Shown one piece after another: positions 28,176 through 37,252 of a stretch of 64,000 nt of DNA. The stretch comes from CBDFKQ01 sp965248855 (GTDB taxonomy: Bacteria; Bacteroidota; Bacteroidia; Cytophagales; 172606-1). A program made the translations under genes and the position numbers. The notes beneath the pieces are model-generated. The model was given only the letters and a program-made list of their open reading frames with translations, had not been told where the DNA came from and did no database searches. Position 1 is the stretch's first letter, and every line of letters begins with the position of its first letter. The DNA lies in NCBI GenBank assembly GCA_965248855.1, contig CBDFKQ010000012.1, forward strand, positions 124,001 through 188,000, read 5' to 3'.

Positions 28176-29408
28176 TTATTGATTTAAGATTTTTGTATCA
28201 GGATGACCGTAAACAAGTATCAGGTAATTTTTTTGTAATGATGAAAAAAAACCGGTTGTTAATAATAGCATTAACGACAGAGTTAAAAATGTGATTGGGT
28301 ATGGCTGATAAACATATATTATTGAAAAAAATATAGATGCTCTTATATACTCCAAGTAAAAAACCCAATTTCTCTGTTCTAAAATAGCCCCGCAATTAAT
28401 TAATGTAACTATTATAAAAGATGAAATTCCTATCTGTACAATTATTGAAAAATAATGTTGAAATAATAAAAAGAAAAATAAAATGATTAGTGTAAAAGCA
28501 ATTTGAAAAATAACATAGTTTTTAAATCTCTTCGTTTTTGAAATGGAATTTTTTCTAAATAAGAATATTTTTTCCAATCCCTCTCTTATATTGGCGTTTA
28601 TTTTTTCCGGTTTTCCAAATATGATTTTTAGCTTGTTTTTAAAACCCTTGCTTGTTTTAACAGCATAAAATATTTCTAATAGGAAATGAAAATGTTGCCA
28701 TAAAAAACTATAACTGTTCAAAGGTTTCGTTAAACCAAATATTGGCATTTCGGTCTCTTTCATAAATGTGCCAAATATCTTATCCCAAATAATTAATACA
28801 TCTCCATAATTTTTATCTAAATATTGCTCATTACTTGCATGGTGAACTCTGTGATGAGATGGGGTAACAAAAATATATTCCAACACTCCTAATTTGTTAA
28901 TTAATCGGGTATGAATAAAAAACGGATATGCTCCATGGATTAATAATATGGTAATAATCATTGAGGGCGGAAAACCCATAATTGGTAAAATAGACCAAAA
29001 TCCGGTACGTGCAATTGCCTGAAAAACTGTTATTCTGGCAGAAACAGTATAATTAAAATCTTCACTTTGATGATGAACTATATGAATGCCCCATAAAACA
29101 TTTATTTCATGCGCCAGCCTATGATACCAATACCAAATAAAATCGGTAAATAAAAAAATACTCATCCATATTAATACACTTGGTTTAATATCAAATATTG
29201 CAAAATGCAAATACAGGTATTCATAAAAATAATAAAAAATCCCCGTAATGAAGGCATCAGCCAAGCGCTCGGCAATACCCACATTTATATTGGCAATTGT
29301 ATTACCGAACCGGAAAAAATCCTTTCCTTTCCTTTGAGAAATAAAGAACTCCAAAAAGATAAAAAATAATGCAATCGGAATGGCGAAGGCAAAGTAATTC
29401 AATTCCAT
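28176..29408 (-). CDS. Fatty acid hydroxylase/sterol desaturase superfamily membrane protein
   Basis: A 410-residue integral membrane protein with four helices before and between the metal motifs and a second hydrophobic domain (about 300-395). The di-iron His clusters are complete: HRLAH (H96, H100), HIVHH (H109, H112, H113) and HRVHH (H186, H189, H190). This is the C5-sterol desaturase/alkylglycerol monooxygenase-like family, which oxidises lipids. Its unusual feature is upstream: a sigma promoter, a SAM-I-type riboswitch and a tiny ORF MSHISQMCCCC, implying control by SAM and perhaps cysteine. A link to sulfur-containing lipids such as sulfonolipids is a speculation prompted by that control. 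Confidence 0.88.
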   Translation of the reverse strand: MELNYFAFAIPIALFFIFLEFFISQRKGKDFFRFGNTIANINVGIAERLADAFITGIFYYFYEYLYLHFAIFDIKPSVLIWMSIFLFTDFIWYWYHRLAHEINVLWGIHIVHHQSEDFNYTVSARITVFQAIARTGFWSILPIMGFPPSMIITILLIHGAYPFFIHTRLINKLGVLEYIFVTPSHHRVHHASNEQYLDKNYGDVLIIWDKIFGTFMKETEMPIFGLTKPLNSYSFLWQHFHFLLEIFYAVKTSKGFKNKLKIIFGKPEKINANIREGLEKIFLFRKNSISKTKRFKNYVIFQIAFTLIILFFFLLFQHYFSIIVQIGISSFIIVTLINCGAILEQRNWVFYLEYIRASIFFSIIYVYQPYPITFLTLSLMLLLTTGFFSSLQKNYLILVYGHPDTKILNQ

Positions 29409-29475
29409 TTTTTAAATAAGATTTGTTTAAGCCATTAGGGCCTTGTTAATTCGAGATGTAATTCAGAGGAGTACT

Positions 29476-29511
29476 TTAACAGCAACAACACATTTGGGAA
29501 ATGTGCGACAT
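29476..29511 (-). CDS. Poly-cysteine leader peptide (11 codons)
   Basis: An 11-codon ORF, MSHISQMCCCC, ATG at forward 29509-29511, whose last four codons are TGT TGT TGC TGT followed by TAA. It lies between a SAM riboswitch and the hydroxylase gene, 67 bases before the latter. The same 14-base ending (four Cys codons and stop, TGTTGTTGCTGTTA) recurs in the metY leader of this window. The peptide would make the ribosome sensitive to charged tRNA(Cys). No clear terminator hairpin follows; the short stem AAGGCC/GGCTT near 29420-29435 has no U tract. Confidence 0.72.
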   Translation of the reverse strand: MSHISQMCCCC

Positions 29512-29611
29512 TGATATTTTAAGATCGATTAGAAAGTATTTTTTAATCTTAAAGCTATTTGTATTTTTTTTTTCTGTAATCATTCTTTTAAGTTTTTATA
29601 TTTCCCAAAAA

Positions 29612-29697
29612 GTTTACGGGTAGGAGTTAACACCTTTTCAAAATATGTAGGTTGTTAGAGGTTCACAGAGCCTAATCTCTCCCCTCTTCTTTATAAA
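29612..29697 (-). ncRNA. SAM-I-type riboswitch upstream of the hydroxylase gene
   Basis: In the minus-strand RNA the conserved order is present: a GGGGAGAGATTAGGCTCT segment, GTGAAC, the AACAACC box, an A/T-rich P3 arm, then AAGGTGTTAACTCCTACC, corresponding to the SAM-I core GGTGCTAATTCC. It is near-parallel to the riboswitch before metY at 58993-59078, sharing GGGAGAGATTAGGCTCT and the 3' core with two substitutions. It follows a promoter by about ten bases. Identification rests on the motif order; a covariance search was not possible. Confidence 0.82.
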
Positions 29698-29715
29698 TTA
29701 TCGCAAGCGACAGTA

Positions 29716-29746
29716 CAAATGTAAAATTGTTTTTTTAATAAACAAA
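29716..29746 (-). promoter_or_regulatory. Promoter of the riboswitch/hydroxylase transcript
   Basis: On the minus strand TTTG (forward 29743-29746) is followed after 19 bases by TACATTTG (forward 29716-29723), an exact Bacteroidota promoter. The predicted start lies immediately upstream of the riboswitch. Confidence 0.75.
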
Positions 29747-29855
29747 TATTTTTATTTAAAATCTATAGATTAAATAGAGATTGAATAATTTATATTATTA
29801 GCAACATTCGGGTTGAAACTTCAGTACCTTAAATTTAATTTTGTTAAAAAAAATT

Positions 29856-30704
29856 ATGGAAGAGCAATTAAATTATGAAAGAATAGAAAAAGCTATAGAA
29901 TATATTTCAAAAAATTTTAAAACGCAACCAAGTTTGGAGGAAGTTGCAGAAATAATAAATATCAGTCCCTTTCATTTCCAAAGAATTTTCACTGAATGGG
30001 CAGGTGTAAGTCCGAAAAAATTTTTACAATTTTTAACTGTCGATTTTTTAAAGAATCAAATTAAAAAAACCAAATCCATTGCCGAAGCTGCGGAAATCGC
30101 AGGGCTTTCGGGTCAATCTCGTGTTTATGATTTGTTTGTAACAATTGAAGGAGTAACACCCGATCAATTTAAAAATGATGGCTTGGGTTTAAAAATATTT
30201 TATGGCTTTCATAAATCTCCTTTTGGAGAATGTTTAATTGCTGTTACAGAAAAAGGAATTTGCAGTTTGGCTTTTGTAAATGTTGATAATAAGGATGACA
30301 TTCTTAATCAATTTATAAAAAAATGGAGTTTTGCAATTGTAGAATTCAATCAGGAATTTTCCAAAAAGTGGATTGAAAAAATATTTTCTTTCAATTCTTT
30401 ACAACCTCAAAAATTAAATATTTTAGTTCAGGGTACCAATTTTCAAATTAAAGTGTGGGAAGCTTTATTAAAAATTCCTTTCGGCACTTTAACTACATAC
30501 GAACAAATTGCAACTCTTACAGAAAACCCTAAAGCAATGCGCGCAGTTGGTTCAGCAGTTGGTAAAAACCCAATCGCTTTTCTTATTCCCTGCCATAGAG
30601 TAATAAGGAAAGAAGGAAAGGTTGGTGAATATCACTGGGGCATAAATCGTAAACAAGCCATTATAGGGTGGGAAGCATCAAAAATAATTGATGATGACAA
30701 TTAA
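29856..30704 (+). CDS. AraC-type regulator fused to O6-methylguanine-DNA methyltransferase
   Basis: A 282-residue protein from the ATG at 29856; a TTG 15 bases earlier is not preferred. Residues about 5-105 form two helix-turn-helix motifs of the AraC type (SLEEVAEIINISPFHFQRIF); residues about 115-275 form the methyltransferase with the alkyl-acceptor site FLIPCHRVIRK (C246) and MRAVGSAVGKNP before it. It resembles Ada but lacks the N-terminal zinc/phosphotriester domain. It would repair O6-methylguanine by suicide transfer and may regulate its own gene. It is divergent from the riboswitch transcript. Confidence 0.9.
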   Translation: MEEQLNYERIEKAIEYISKNFKTQPSLEEVAEIINISPFHFQRIFTEWAGVSPKKFLQFLTVDFLKNQIKKTKSIAEAAEIAGLSGQSRVYDLFVTIEGVTPDQFKNDGLGLKIFYGFHKSPFGECLIAVTEKGICSLAFVNVDNKDDILNQFIKKWSFAIVEFNQEFSKKWIEKIFSFNSLQPQKLNILVQGTNFQIKVWEALLKIPFGTLTTYEQIATLTENPKAMRAVGSAVGKNPIAFLIPCHRVIRKEGKVGEYHWGINRKQAIIGWEASKIIDDDN

Positions 30705-30748
30705 AGCTCTAAAATATTTTTTTTTATTACAAGTAATCTTTAATGCTA

Positions 30749-32155
30749 TTAATAAGCTGCTCTTGCACCTTTGTCTATTGCAATGTCTTCAACTTTTTCA
30801 ATTGCAGAAAAACCTCCGTGTACATTTGTAAGTTTGTCAATTCCAAAAACTTTTAACAGCGAAATAGCAATCATTGATCTATACCCACCGCCACAATAAA
30901 CCAAATATTGTTTATCGGGTTCAAAATCATGCCTTCTTGCAGGCATATCAGCCAAAGAAATTGAAGTAGCACCTGCAATATGCGAATCTGCATATTCACT
31001 TGCCTTTCTCACATCCAATAATATAGCATCAGGGTTTTCAGTCATTAAACGATTTATTTCGTCTGCTTCAATGGAATGGACTTCATCTTCTATTTGATTA
31101 TTTTCAACCCATGTAGAATAACCACCGTTTAAATAACCTAATACATTTTCATATCCTATTCTGGCTAATCTTAAAACAGCTTCTTCTTCTCTGCCGGGTT
31201 CGCACACAAGTAGTAATGGTTGATTTATATCAACTAAGGTTCCAACCCAAATTGCATATTGGCCATCGAGGCCAAAGTTTAACGAACCCGGGATAAAGCC
31301 CTCCTCAAAAACTTCGGAAGACCGGGTATCTAAAACCAGAACATTTTCAAGCATTAATTTTTCCTTAAATGTATCAATATCGAGAGGTATCAGGTTATTT
31401 TTCATTATTATATTAATAGGTTTGTAACCGGTTTTATTTATCAATGAATCTTTGGCAAAGTATTGCGGAGGCGGTGTAATGCCCGTTAAAAGCTGTTGAA
31501 TAAATTTATCTTTATCGGTTTCCCGCAAAGCATAATTGGTATTCTTTTGTAAGCCGATAGTCGAAAATTTTTCCTTACCAATATTTTTCCCACATGATGA
31601 ACCGGGGCCATGGGCGGGGTAAACAATTACATAATCAGGCAAAGTTTTTATTTTATTGTTTAAAGAATCATAAAGCGCAGCAGCCATTTCTTCTTTTGTA
31701 ATTTTATCATCTAGCAAATCCGGCCTTCCTACATCACCAACAAATAAAGTATCACCGGTAAATATTGCATAAGGGTTATTTTCTTCATCATAAAGTAAAA
31801 AACATGATGATTCGGGAGTATGTCCCGGAGTAAATAATACTTCTAAAGATAGTTTACCTATCGAAAAAGCTTCACCGTCCTTGGCGTTATAAATTTTATA
31901 ACTTGTATCGGCACCCGGCCCAAATATAATTGGGGCTCCCGTTAAGCCTGATAAATCAATGTGCCCCGATATAAAATCTGCATGAAAATGTGTTTCAAAA
32001 ATATATTTAATTTTTGCACCTCTTTGAATTGCCAAAGATAAATAAGGTTCTGTTTCTCTTAAGGGATCAATAATAACAGCTTCACCTTCCGATTCAATAT
32101 AATAGGTTGCTTCGGCAAGGCAATTAGTATATAATTGTTGTATAAACATAGCCAT
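30749..32155 (-). CDS. CstB-like persulfide dioxygenase with two rhodanese domains
   Basis: A 468-residue cytoplasmic protein. The metallo-beta-lactamase domain (about 1-230) has THFHADFISGH (H56, H58, D60, H65), TPGHTPES and FTGDTLFVGDVGRPD, the ETHE1-like persulfide dioxygenase signature. A middle rhodanese-like domain (about 265-360) and a C-terminal rhodanese with the active loop VYCGGGYRS follow. This order matches CstB, which oxidises low-molecular-weight persulfides to thiosulfate. It has its own promoter with a very short untranslated leader. Its closeness to the SAM/Cys-controlled hydroxylase and the thiol-free peroxiredoxin relative suggests a local sulfur theme, which is an inference. 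Confidence 0.88.
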   Translation of the reverse strand: MAMFIQQLYTNCLAEATYYIESEGEAVIIDPLRETEPYLSLAIQRGAKIKYIFETHFHADFISGHIDLSGLTGAPIIFGPGADTSYKIYNAKDGEAFSIGKLSLEVLFTPGHTPESSCFLLYDEENNPYAIFTGDTLFVGDVGRPDLLDDKITKEEMAAALYDSLNNKIKTLPDYVIVYPAHGPGSSCGKNIGKEKFSTIGLQKNTNYALRETDKDKFIQQLLTGITPPPQYFAKDSLINKTGYKPINIIMKNNLIPLDIDTFKEKLMLENVLVLDTRSSEVFEEGFIPGSLNFGLDGQYAIWVGTLVDINQPLLLVCEPGREEEAVLRLARIGYENVLGYLNGGYSTWVENNQIEDEVHSIEADEINRLMTENPDAILLDVRKASEYADSHIAGATSISLADMPARRHDFEPDKQYLVYCGGGYRSMIAISLLKVFGIDKLTNVHGGFSAIEKVEDIAIDKGARAAY

Positions 32156-32166
32156 CTTATTATATA

Positions 32167-32198
32167 CAAATGTATTTACTTTTTAAACGCTATACAAA
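32167..32198 (-). promoter_or_regulatory. Promoter of the CstB-like gene
   Basis: On the minus strand TTTG (forward 32195-32198), 20 bases, then TACATTTG (forward 32167-32174). The predicted start is only about five bases before the ATG at 32155, so the mRNA is nearly leaderless. Confidence 0.72.
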
Positions 32199-32322
32199 GT
32201 AAGATATTTATTGTTGACTTTAAAAAGATCCTTTTATTAAAATTAAATTATTGTTAAAACAATAATAAATAATTAATTATTAAAATAACAAATAATTATT
32301 ACATTTAAGTCCAATTCTAACC

Positions 32323-34743
32323 ATGCCTAATCCTAAGTTTTCACATTTAATGAATAATTTTAAATTATTAATTAGTATTTGCTTTTTGTTTATCTCGATA
32401 ATAAACCTCAAAGCTCAACAAAACAAAGGTAACATTCTTAGTGGAAAAGTTATTGATGCTTCATCAGGAAATCCTATCCCTTTTGCAACCATAAGTCTTC
32501 TTTATGAGAAAAATGGGATGCTCACCGATTCTGCCGGAAATTATAAATTATGGCTTCCACATGGAGAGCATATAATAAAGGTAAGTAGTGTGGGGTATTT
32601 AACTTCCAGAAAAAAAATCGATCTTCAAGATAATATAACGCTAAATTTTTCCCTAGAAAGCATATCAAACCAACTCTCAGAGGTTATCGTGTCGGCATCA
32701 CAAATGGCAAAAAAAATAGAAAATGTTTCATTAGGAGTTGAAATATTAAGTATAAAAGGAATAAAAAAGATTCCCGTAATGATGGGTGAAGTAGATGTTT
32801 TAAGAAGTATTCAAACCTTACCGGGTGTTTCTTCTGTTGGTGAAGGAGCAAATGGCCTAAATATTAGAGGTGGAAGTGTTGATCAAAATTTAATTTATGT
32901 TGATCATACCCCAATTTTTAATCCTACTCATATGTTTGGTTTATTTTCTGTTTTTTCTGCAGATGCTATTCAGGATGTAGAATTATATAAGGGAGGGATA
33001 CCGGCAAAGTACGGCGGACGAACATCTTCGATAATGAATATAAAAATGATTGACCCTCAAAGTGAAAAATTAAAGCTAAGTGGTGGAATTGGATTAATAT
33101 CGAACAGATTAACAATTGAAACTCCGATTATAAAAAATAAACTTTGGATAATGGCTTCAAGCCGTTTGTCTTATAACGATTATTTACTTAACATATCAAA
33201 CTTCCCGAAGCTGCAAAAAGTAAGAGCAAACTTTTATGATCTGGCATCAAAAGTTTTTTACAGGATTGATAAAAAAAATACTCTTTCATTTTCCGGATAT
33301 CTTAGTAATGATCAATATAAAGTCGATTCTTTATTTGCACTCTCTAATATAGTTGCGAAAGAAACCAACTTTAAGTATGGGCACAAAAATGGATCTATTC
33401 AATGGAATCATTTTATCAGTACAAAATTAAATCTTAATGTGATAGGGGCATACAGTAAATACTCTACCAAAACAACTTCACCTGATAGTTCAAATTCTTT
33501 CGAATTAACTTCAAGTATTGAGTATAAGAATTTAAAAGCAATTATAGAGTACTCGCCCAAAGAAAATCATGAAGTTACAATGGGTATATCTGCAATCAGG
33601 TATGATATAAAACCCGGTAACTTAAATCAAAATATTGTTTCTACAATATCTCCGGTTAATCTGGATAAAGAACAATCGTATGAAATGGCAGCTTTTGTTT
33701 CAGACGAGTTTAAAGTTACGCCACGATTAAAAATTGAATATGGCTTAAGATACGTTTACTACGCAAACATTGGTCCATCTATATCAAGAAAGTATGATCC
33801 TAACATACCTAAATCGCCCGAATCTGCAATTGAAACTTCAATTGGAAATGGAAAATTTGAAAAAACGTATTCCGGTTTTGAACCTCGTTTAACTGCACGT
33901 TTTAAAATTTCAGAAAGAAATTCTTTAAAATTTGGTTATAACAGAATGCAGCAGTTTATTCAATTATTAAGTAATAATACTACTCCTCTACCCATTTCCA
34001 GATGGAAAACAGCAAATTCAAATATCGCTCCCCAAAAAAGTGATTTTTATTCCTTAGGTTTTTTTCAGGAATTAAATGAAAAATGGGAATTTTCTGTAGA
34101 AGGTTATTATCGGAAAACGAATAATATGCTTGATTATACAGCAAGTGCAAACCTTCAGTTAAACAATCAGATTGAAACCTTATTATTAAAAGGAAAAGGT
34201 AAAGCATATGGAATTGAAACCATGTTTACAAAAAAGAAAGGGGAATTAACCGGTTGGATGAGCTATACTTATGCTCGATCGTTAGAGCAAATTGTTGGAG
34301 ACATCCCCTCAATACAACAACTCAATGGAGGAAAATATTTTCCAACCAATTATGATCATCCTCATAATGTAAACTTGATGTTAAATGTAGAACCCGACAA
34401 ACATAATAGTTTTTCATTTGTATTCACTTACAGCACAGGCAGGCCATTTACTTCTCCAACAGGATATTATAATGAAAATAATACCAAAATATTGATTTTT
34501 ACTGAACGCAATAATGACAGGGTTTCTGATTATCATCGTTTAGATTTCTCGTGGACGATTAAAAACGCAACCATGAAAAAAAAGAGATGGGAAGGAAGTT
34601 GGGTATTTGCAATTTATAATCTATATGGAAGAAAAAATGCATATTCGTATTTTTACAAACAAGATAAATTTAGAACAAATGCATATAAATTAAGTGTTTT
34701 TGCTTATCCGCTTATATCCCTTACGTATAATTTTGTTTTTTAA
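32323..34743 (+). CDS. TonB-dependent outer-membrane receptor with carboxypeptidase-regulatory domain
   Basis: An 806-residue receptor. The signal peptide (LISICFLFISIINLKAQ) fits better with the in-frame ATG at 32350 than with 32323. A CarboxypepD_reg-like domain (GKVIDASSGNPIPFATISLL), plug (MGEVDVLRSIQTLPGVSSVGEGANGLNIRGG region) and a barrel ending in YNFVF follow. It is followed by two DUF4249 lipoproteins, the usual partner of this receptor subfamily. The last 50 codons are repeated almost exactly as a non-coding remnant at 35927-36079. Confidence 0.9.
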   Translation: MPNPKFSHLMNNFKLLISICFLFISIINLKAQQNKGNILSGKVIDASSGNPIPFATISLLYEKNGMLTDSAGNYKLWLPHGEHIIKVSSVGYLTSRKKIDLQDNITLNFSLESISNQLSEVIVSASQMAKKIENVSLGVEILSIKGIKKIPVMMGEVDVLRSIQTLPGVSSVGEGANGLNIRGGSVDQNLIYVDHTPIFNPTHMFGLFSVFSADAIQDVELYKGGIPAKYGGRTSSIMNIKMIDPQSEKLKLSGGIGLISNRLTIETPIIKNKLWIMASSRLSYNDYLLNISNFPKLQKVRANFYDLASKVFYRIDKKNTLSFSGYLSNDQYKVDSLFALSNIVAKETNFKYGHKNGSIQWNHFISTKLNLNVIGAYSKYSTKTTSPDSSNSFELTSSIEYKNLKAIIEYSPKENHEVTMGISAIRYDIKPGNLNQNIVSTISPVNLDKEQSYEMAAFVSDEFKVTPRLKIEYGLRYVYYANIGPSISRKYDPNIPKSPESAIETSIGNGKFEKTYSGFEPRLTARFKISERNSLKFGYNRMQQFIQLLSNNTTPLPISRWKTANSNIAPQKSDFYSLGFFQELNEKWEFSVEGYYRKTNNMLDYTASANLQLNNQIETLLLKGKGKAYGIETMFTKKKGELTGWMSYTYARSLEQIVGDIPSIQQLNGGKYFPTNYDHPHNVNLMLNVEPDKHNSFSFVFTYSTGRPFTSPTGYYNENNTKILIFTERNNDRVSDYHRLDFSWTIKNATMKKKRWEGSWVFAIYNLYGRKNAYSYFYKQDKFRTNAYKLSVFAYPLISLTYNFVF

Positions 34744-34776
34744 TCAGAATCAAAAAAATATGTTTAAAATTAATAT

Positions 34777-35922
34777 ATGAAAAAAACTATTCTTTTGTTT
34801 ACCATATTTATTTTCTTTTGGAGCTGTATTTTTAAATTGGAAAATGAAAATCATAAAGCCGGCAACAGTTATTTAGTTGTTAGTTCAAATTTTACAGACG
34901 TTGCCGGTGAACAAGAAATTAATCTACATTATTCTTCAAACAAAACATCTGATGATGGACAAGTTAATGCTGTAAATTTTGCTGAAGTTTCTATTTCTGA
35001 TGATCAGAATAATATTATCAATTTTCAACAATCCGGTTCCGGAAGGTATGTAAGTTCTATCCCGGGCATCCCCGGCAGAAAATATACTTTGAAACTCATA
35101 CTTTCAAATGGAAAAAAATATCACTCTTTACCTGAAACAATGCCTCTATGTCCGGATATTCAAAACTTATATTATAAATTCGAAATGGATAATTCCCAAA
35201 CTGATTACAAAAGGAAATATGGATACAATTTATATGTTGATTTTCAAGATTCTCCTATTGCCGGAGAATTTTATCAATGGAATTGGATCCATTATGAATT
35301 ACTGGAAATTTGTGCCACATGCAATCAAACATATAGGGTTGATACTATTAGACAAAGCTGCAGAAAGATCAGTGTTACTCCTAACAATGATAATGTAAAT
35401 TTGGATGGGCTCAATTATTTCCCATGCTTTCAACATTGCTGGGAGATAACAAAAAGTGACGCTTTTAATTTATTTTCTGATAATTATTATAACGGCAAGT
35501 TTATAAATGGAATAAAAGTTCATCGTGCTTTATTTAAATACGTACAATCCGAATATTATTTAAAAATCCAACAAAGAAAAATTAATAAAAGTACTTATTT
35601 ATATTTAAGATCAGTGGAAACGCAAGTTAAGTCAAATGGAACCTTATTTGACGTTCCCGCTCAAACACAATTTAATTTTAATTTATTTTCGGATGATGAT
35701 CCTCAAGAGAAAATTTTAGGCAATTTTAACGTATATTCTTACAAAACGAAAATAATATCTATTCCAATTAATAATCCGGTAGCCGGGAATTATCCGGCTC
35801 CCGTGGATCCTTATAAAAGCCCTTATATGGAAGCAGCCCCTTCACAATTAAGTACGATTTACGCAAATTGTGGAAATGCATCAAATAGAAGTAATATACA
35901 ACCTGAGGGGTGGAAGTATTAA
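34777..35922 (+). CDS. DUF4249 family lipoprotein, copy A
   Basis: A 381-residue lipoprotein with lipobox FWSC (Cys17). The beta-rich N-terminal half (about 30-115) and the later segments SPIAGEFYQWNWIHYEL, NNDNVNLDGLNYF and RKINKSTYLYLRSVETQ place it in DUF4249, proteins encoded with TonB-dependent receptors and of unknown ligand. It starts 33 bases after the receptor. Four clustered Cys (ICATC, CRKI, CFQHC) may form disulfides. A paralogue with a nearly identical first 31 residues but diverged body follows 1336 bases downstream. Confidence 0.85.
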   Translation: MKKTILLFTIFIFFWSCIFKLENENHKAGNSYLVVSSNFTDVAGEQEINLHYSSNKTSDDGQVNAVNFAEVSISDDQNNIINFQQSGSGRYVSSIPGIPGRKYTLKLILSNGKKYHSLPETMPLCPDIQNLYYKFEMDNSQTDYKRKYGYNLYVDFQDSPIAGEFYQWNWIHYELLEICATCNQTYRVDTIRQSCRKISVTPNNDNVNLDGLNYFPCFQHCWEITKSDAFNLFSDNYYNGKFINGIKVHRALFKYVQSEYYLKIQQRKINKSTYLYLRSVETQVKSNGTLFDVPAQTQFNFNLFSDDDPQEKILGNFNVYSYKTKIISIPINNPVAGNYPAPVDPYKSPYMEAAPSQLSTIYANCGNASNRSNIQPEGWKY

Positions 35923-35926
35923 AAAG

Positions 35927-36079
35927 GAAAGAAATTGAGTATTTGCAGTTTATAATCTATATGGAAGAAAAAATGCATATTCGTATTTTTACAAACAAGA
36001 TAAATTTAGAACAAATGCATATAAATTAAGTGTTTTTGCTTATCCGCTTATATCCCTTACGTATAATTTTGTTTTTTAA
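35927..36079 (+). pseudogene. Remnant of the receptor 3' end between the DUF4249 copies
   Basis: This stretch repeats 34591-34743 with a constant offset of 1336 bases. Bases 35949-36097 are identical to 34613-34761 (149 bases, by eye), including the receptor stop codon and the spacer beyond it. It still encodes VFAVYNLYGRKNAYSYF and ends YNFVF then TAA, but has no start. It marks the boundary of a tandem duplication that took the end of the receptor with the lipoprotein gene. Confidence 0.9.
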
Positions 36080-36112
36080 TCAGAATCAAAAAAATATTTT
36101 TAAAATATATTT

Positions 36113-37252
36113 ATGAAAAAAACTATTATTTTGTTTACCATATTTATTTTCTTTTGGAGCTGCATTTTTAAATTGGAAAATGAAAATCATAAAGCCGGTA
36201 ACAGTTATATTACTATAACCTCAAATTTTACTGATGCACCCGGGACTCAGATGATAAATTTACATTATTCTTCAAATACTACTTCAGATAATGGATCTAT
36301 AGAGACAATAAATGATGCTATAGTATCAATTTATGATGATCAAAATAATAAAATTAATTTTACACCATCCGGAAACGGAAAATATTTAAGCACGGCTTCG
36401 GGGAAACCCGGAAGAATATACACATTACATTTTACGCTTGCAAATGGGAAGAGTTATCATTCCTTACCTGAAAAAATACCAGTTACACCGGAAATCGATA
36501 ATTTATATTATAAATTTGAAAGCGATAATTCTCAAACAGATTATAAAAAAAAATATGGCTATAATGTTTATATAGATTTTAAGGATTCTCCCGAGCAAGG
36601 TGAATTTTATCAATGGAAGTGGATCCATTATGAATTAATAAATGCCTGTGCAACATGTAGTGCTGGTTATGTATTTGATAATAATAAACAAGGCTGTGTT
36701 AAGGCAGTAATTTCACCAAATAATGATAATGCAAATAATGACGGTGTAAACTATTTTAAATGTACCGGTAATTGCTGGGGTATTACCGGAAGTGATGGGT
36801 TTAATGTACTTTCCGATAATTATTATAATGGGCAAAACGTACCGGGTGTTAAAGTTCATCGTGTCGATTTTAAATCTTTACCTTCAGAGTATTACTTACA
36901 AATTCAACAAAGTAAAATAAATAAAAGTACTTACTTATATTTGAAATCATTGGAAACACAGATAAAATCAAATGGAACCCTGTTTGATGTTCCCGCCCAA
37001 ACTCAATTTAACTTTAATGTTTTTTCTGATGATGACCCGAATGAAAAGATTCTGGGGCTTTTTAATGTGTATTCATATAAAATGAAAGTAATTTCAATTC
37101 CTATCAATCGGGTTGTAAATGGTCTATTTCCCGCTCGCGGTGATTTAGATAAAACATTTTATACGGAAGGGGATCGACCGCCGGTGTATGTTTATGCTGA
37201 TTGTGTAAATGGACTTAATAAAACGCCATTTCAACCGGAAGGTTGGAAATAA
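36113..37252 (+). CDS. DUF4249 family lipoprotein, copy B
   Basis: A 379-residue paralogue of the preceding lipoprotein, with the same lipobox (Cys17) and conserved blocks (GEFYQWKWIHYEL, NNDNANNDGVNYF, SKINKSTYLYLKSLETQ, SNGTLFDVPAQTQFNFNVFSDDDP). The first 31 residues differ from copy A by one residue, whereas the rest is roughly two-thirds identical. The change in divergence suggests old duplication with later gene conversion of the 5' part. It is followed by 336 bases without a gene. Confidence 0.85.
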   Translation: MKKTIILFTIFIFFWSCIFKLENENHKAGNSYITITSNFTDAPGTQMINLHYSSNTTSDNGSIETINDAIVSIYDDQNNKINFTPSGNGKYLSTASGKPGRIYTLHFTLANGKSYHSLPEKIPVTPEIDNLYYKFESDNSQTDYKKKYGYNVYIDFKDSPEQGEFYQWKWIHYELINACATCSAGYVFDNNKQGCVKAVISPNNDNANNDGVNYFKCTGNCWGITGSDGFNVLSDNYYNGQNVPGVKVHRVDFKSLPSEYYLQIQQSKINKSTYLYLKSLETQIKSNGTLFDVPAQTQFNFNVFSDDDPNEKILGLFNVYSYKMKVISIPINRVVNGLFPARGDLDKTFYTEGDRPPVYVYADCVNGLNKTPFQPEGWK

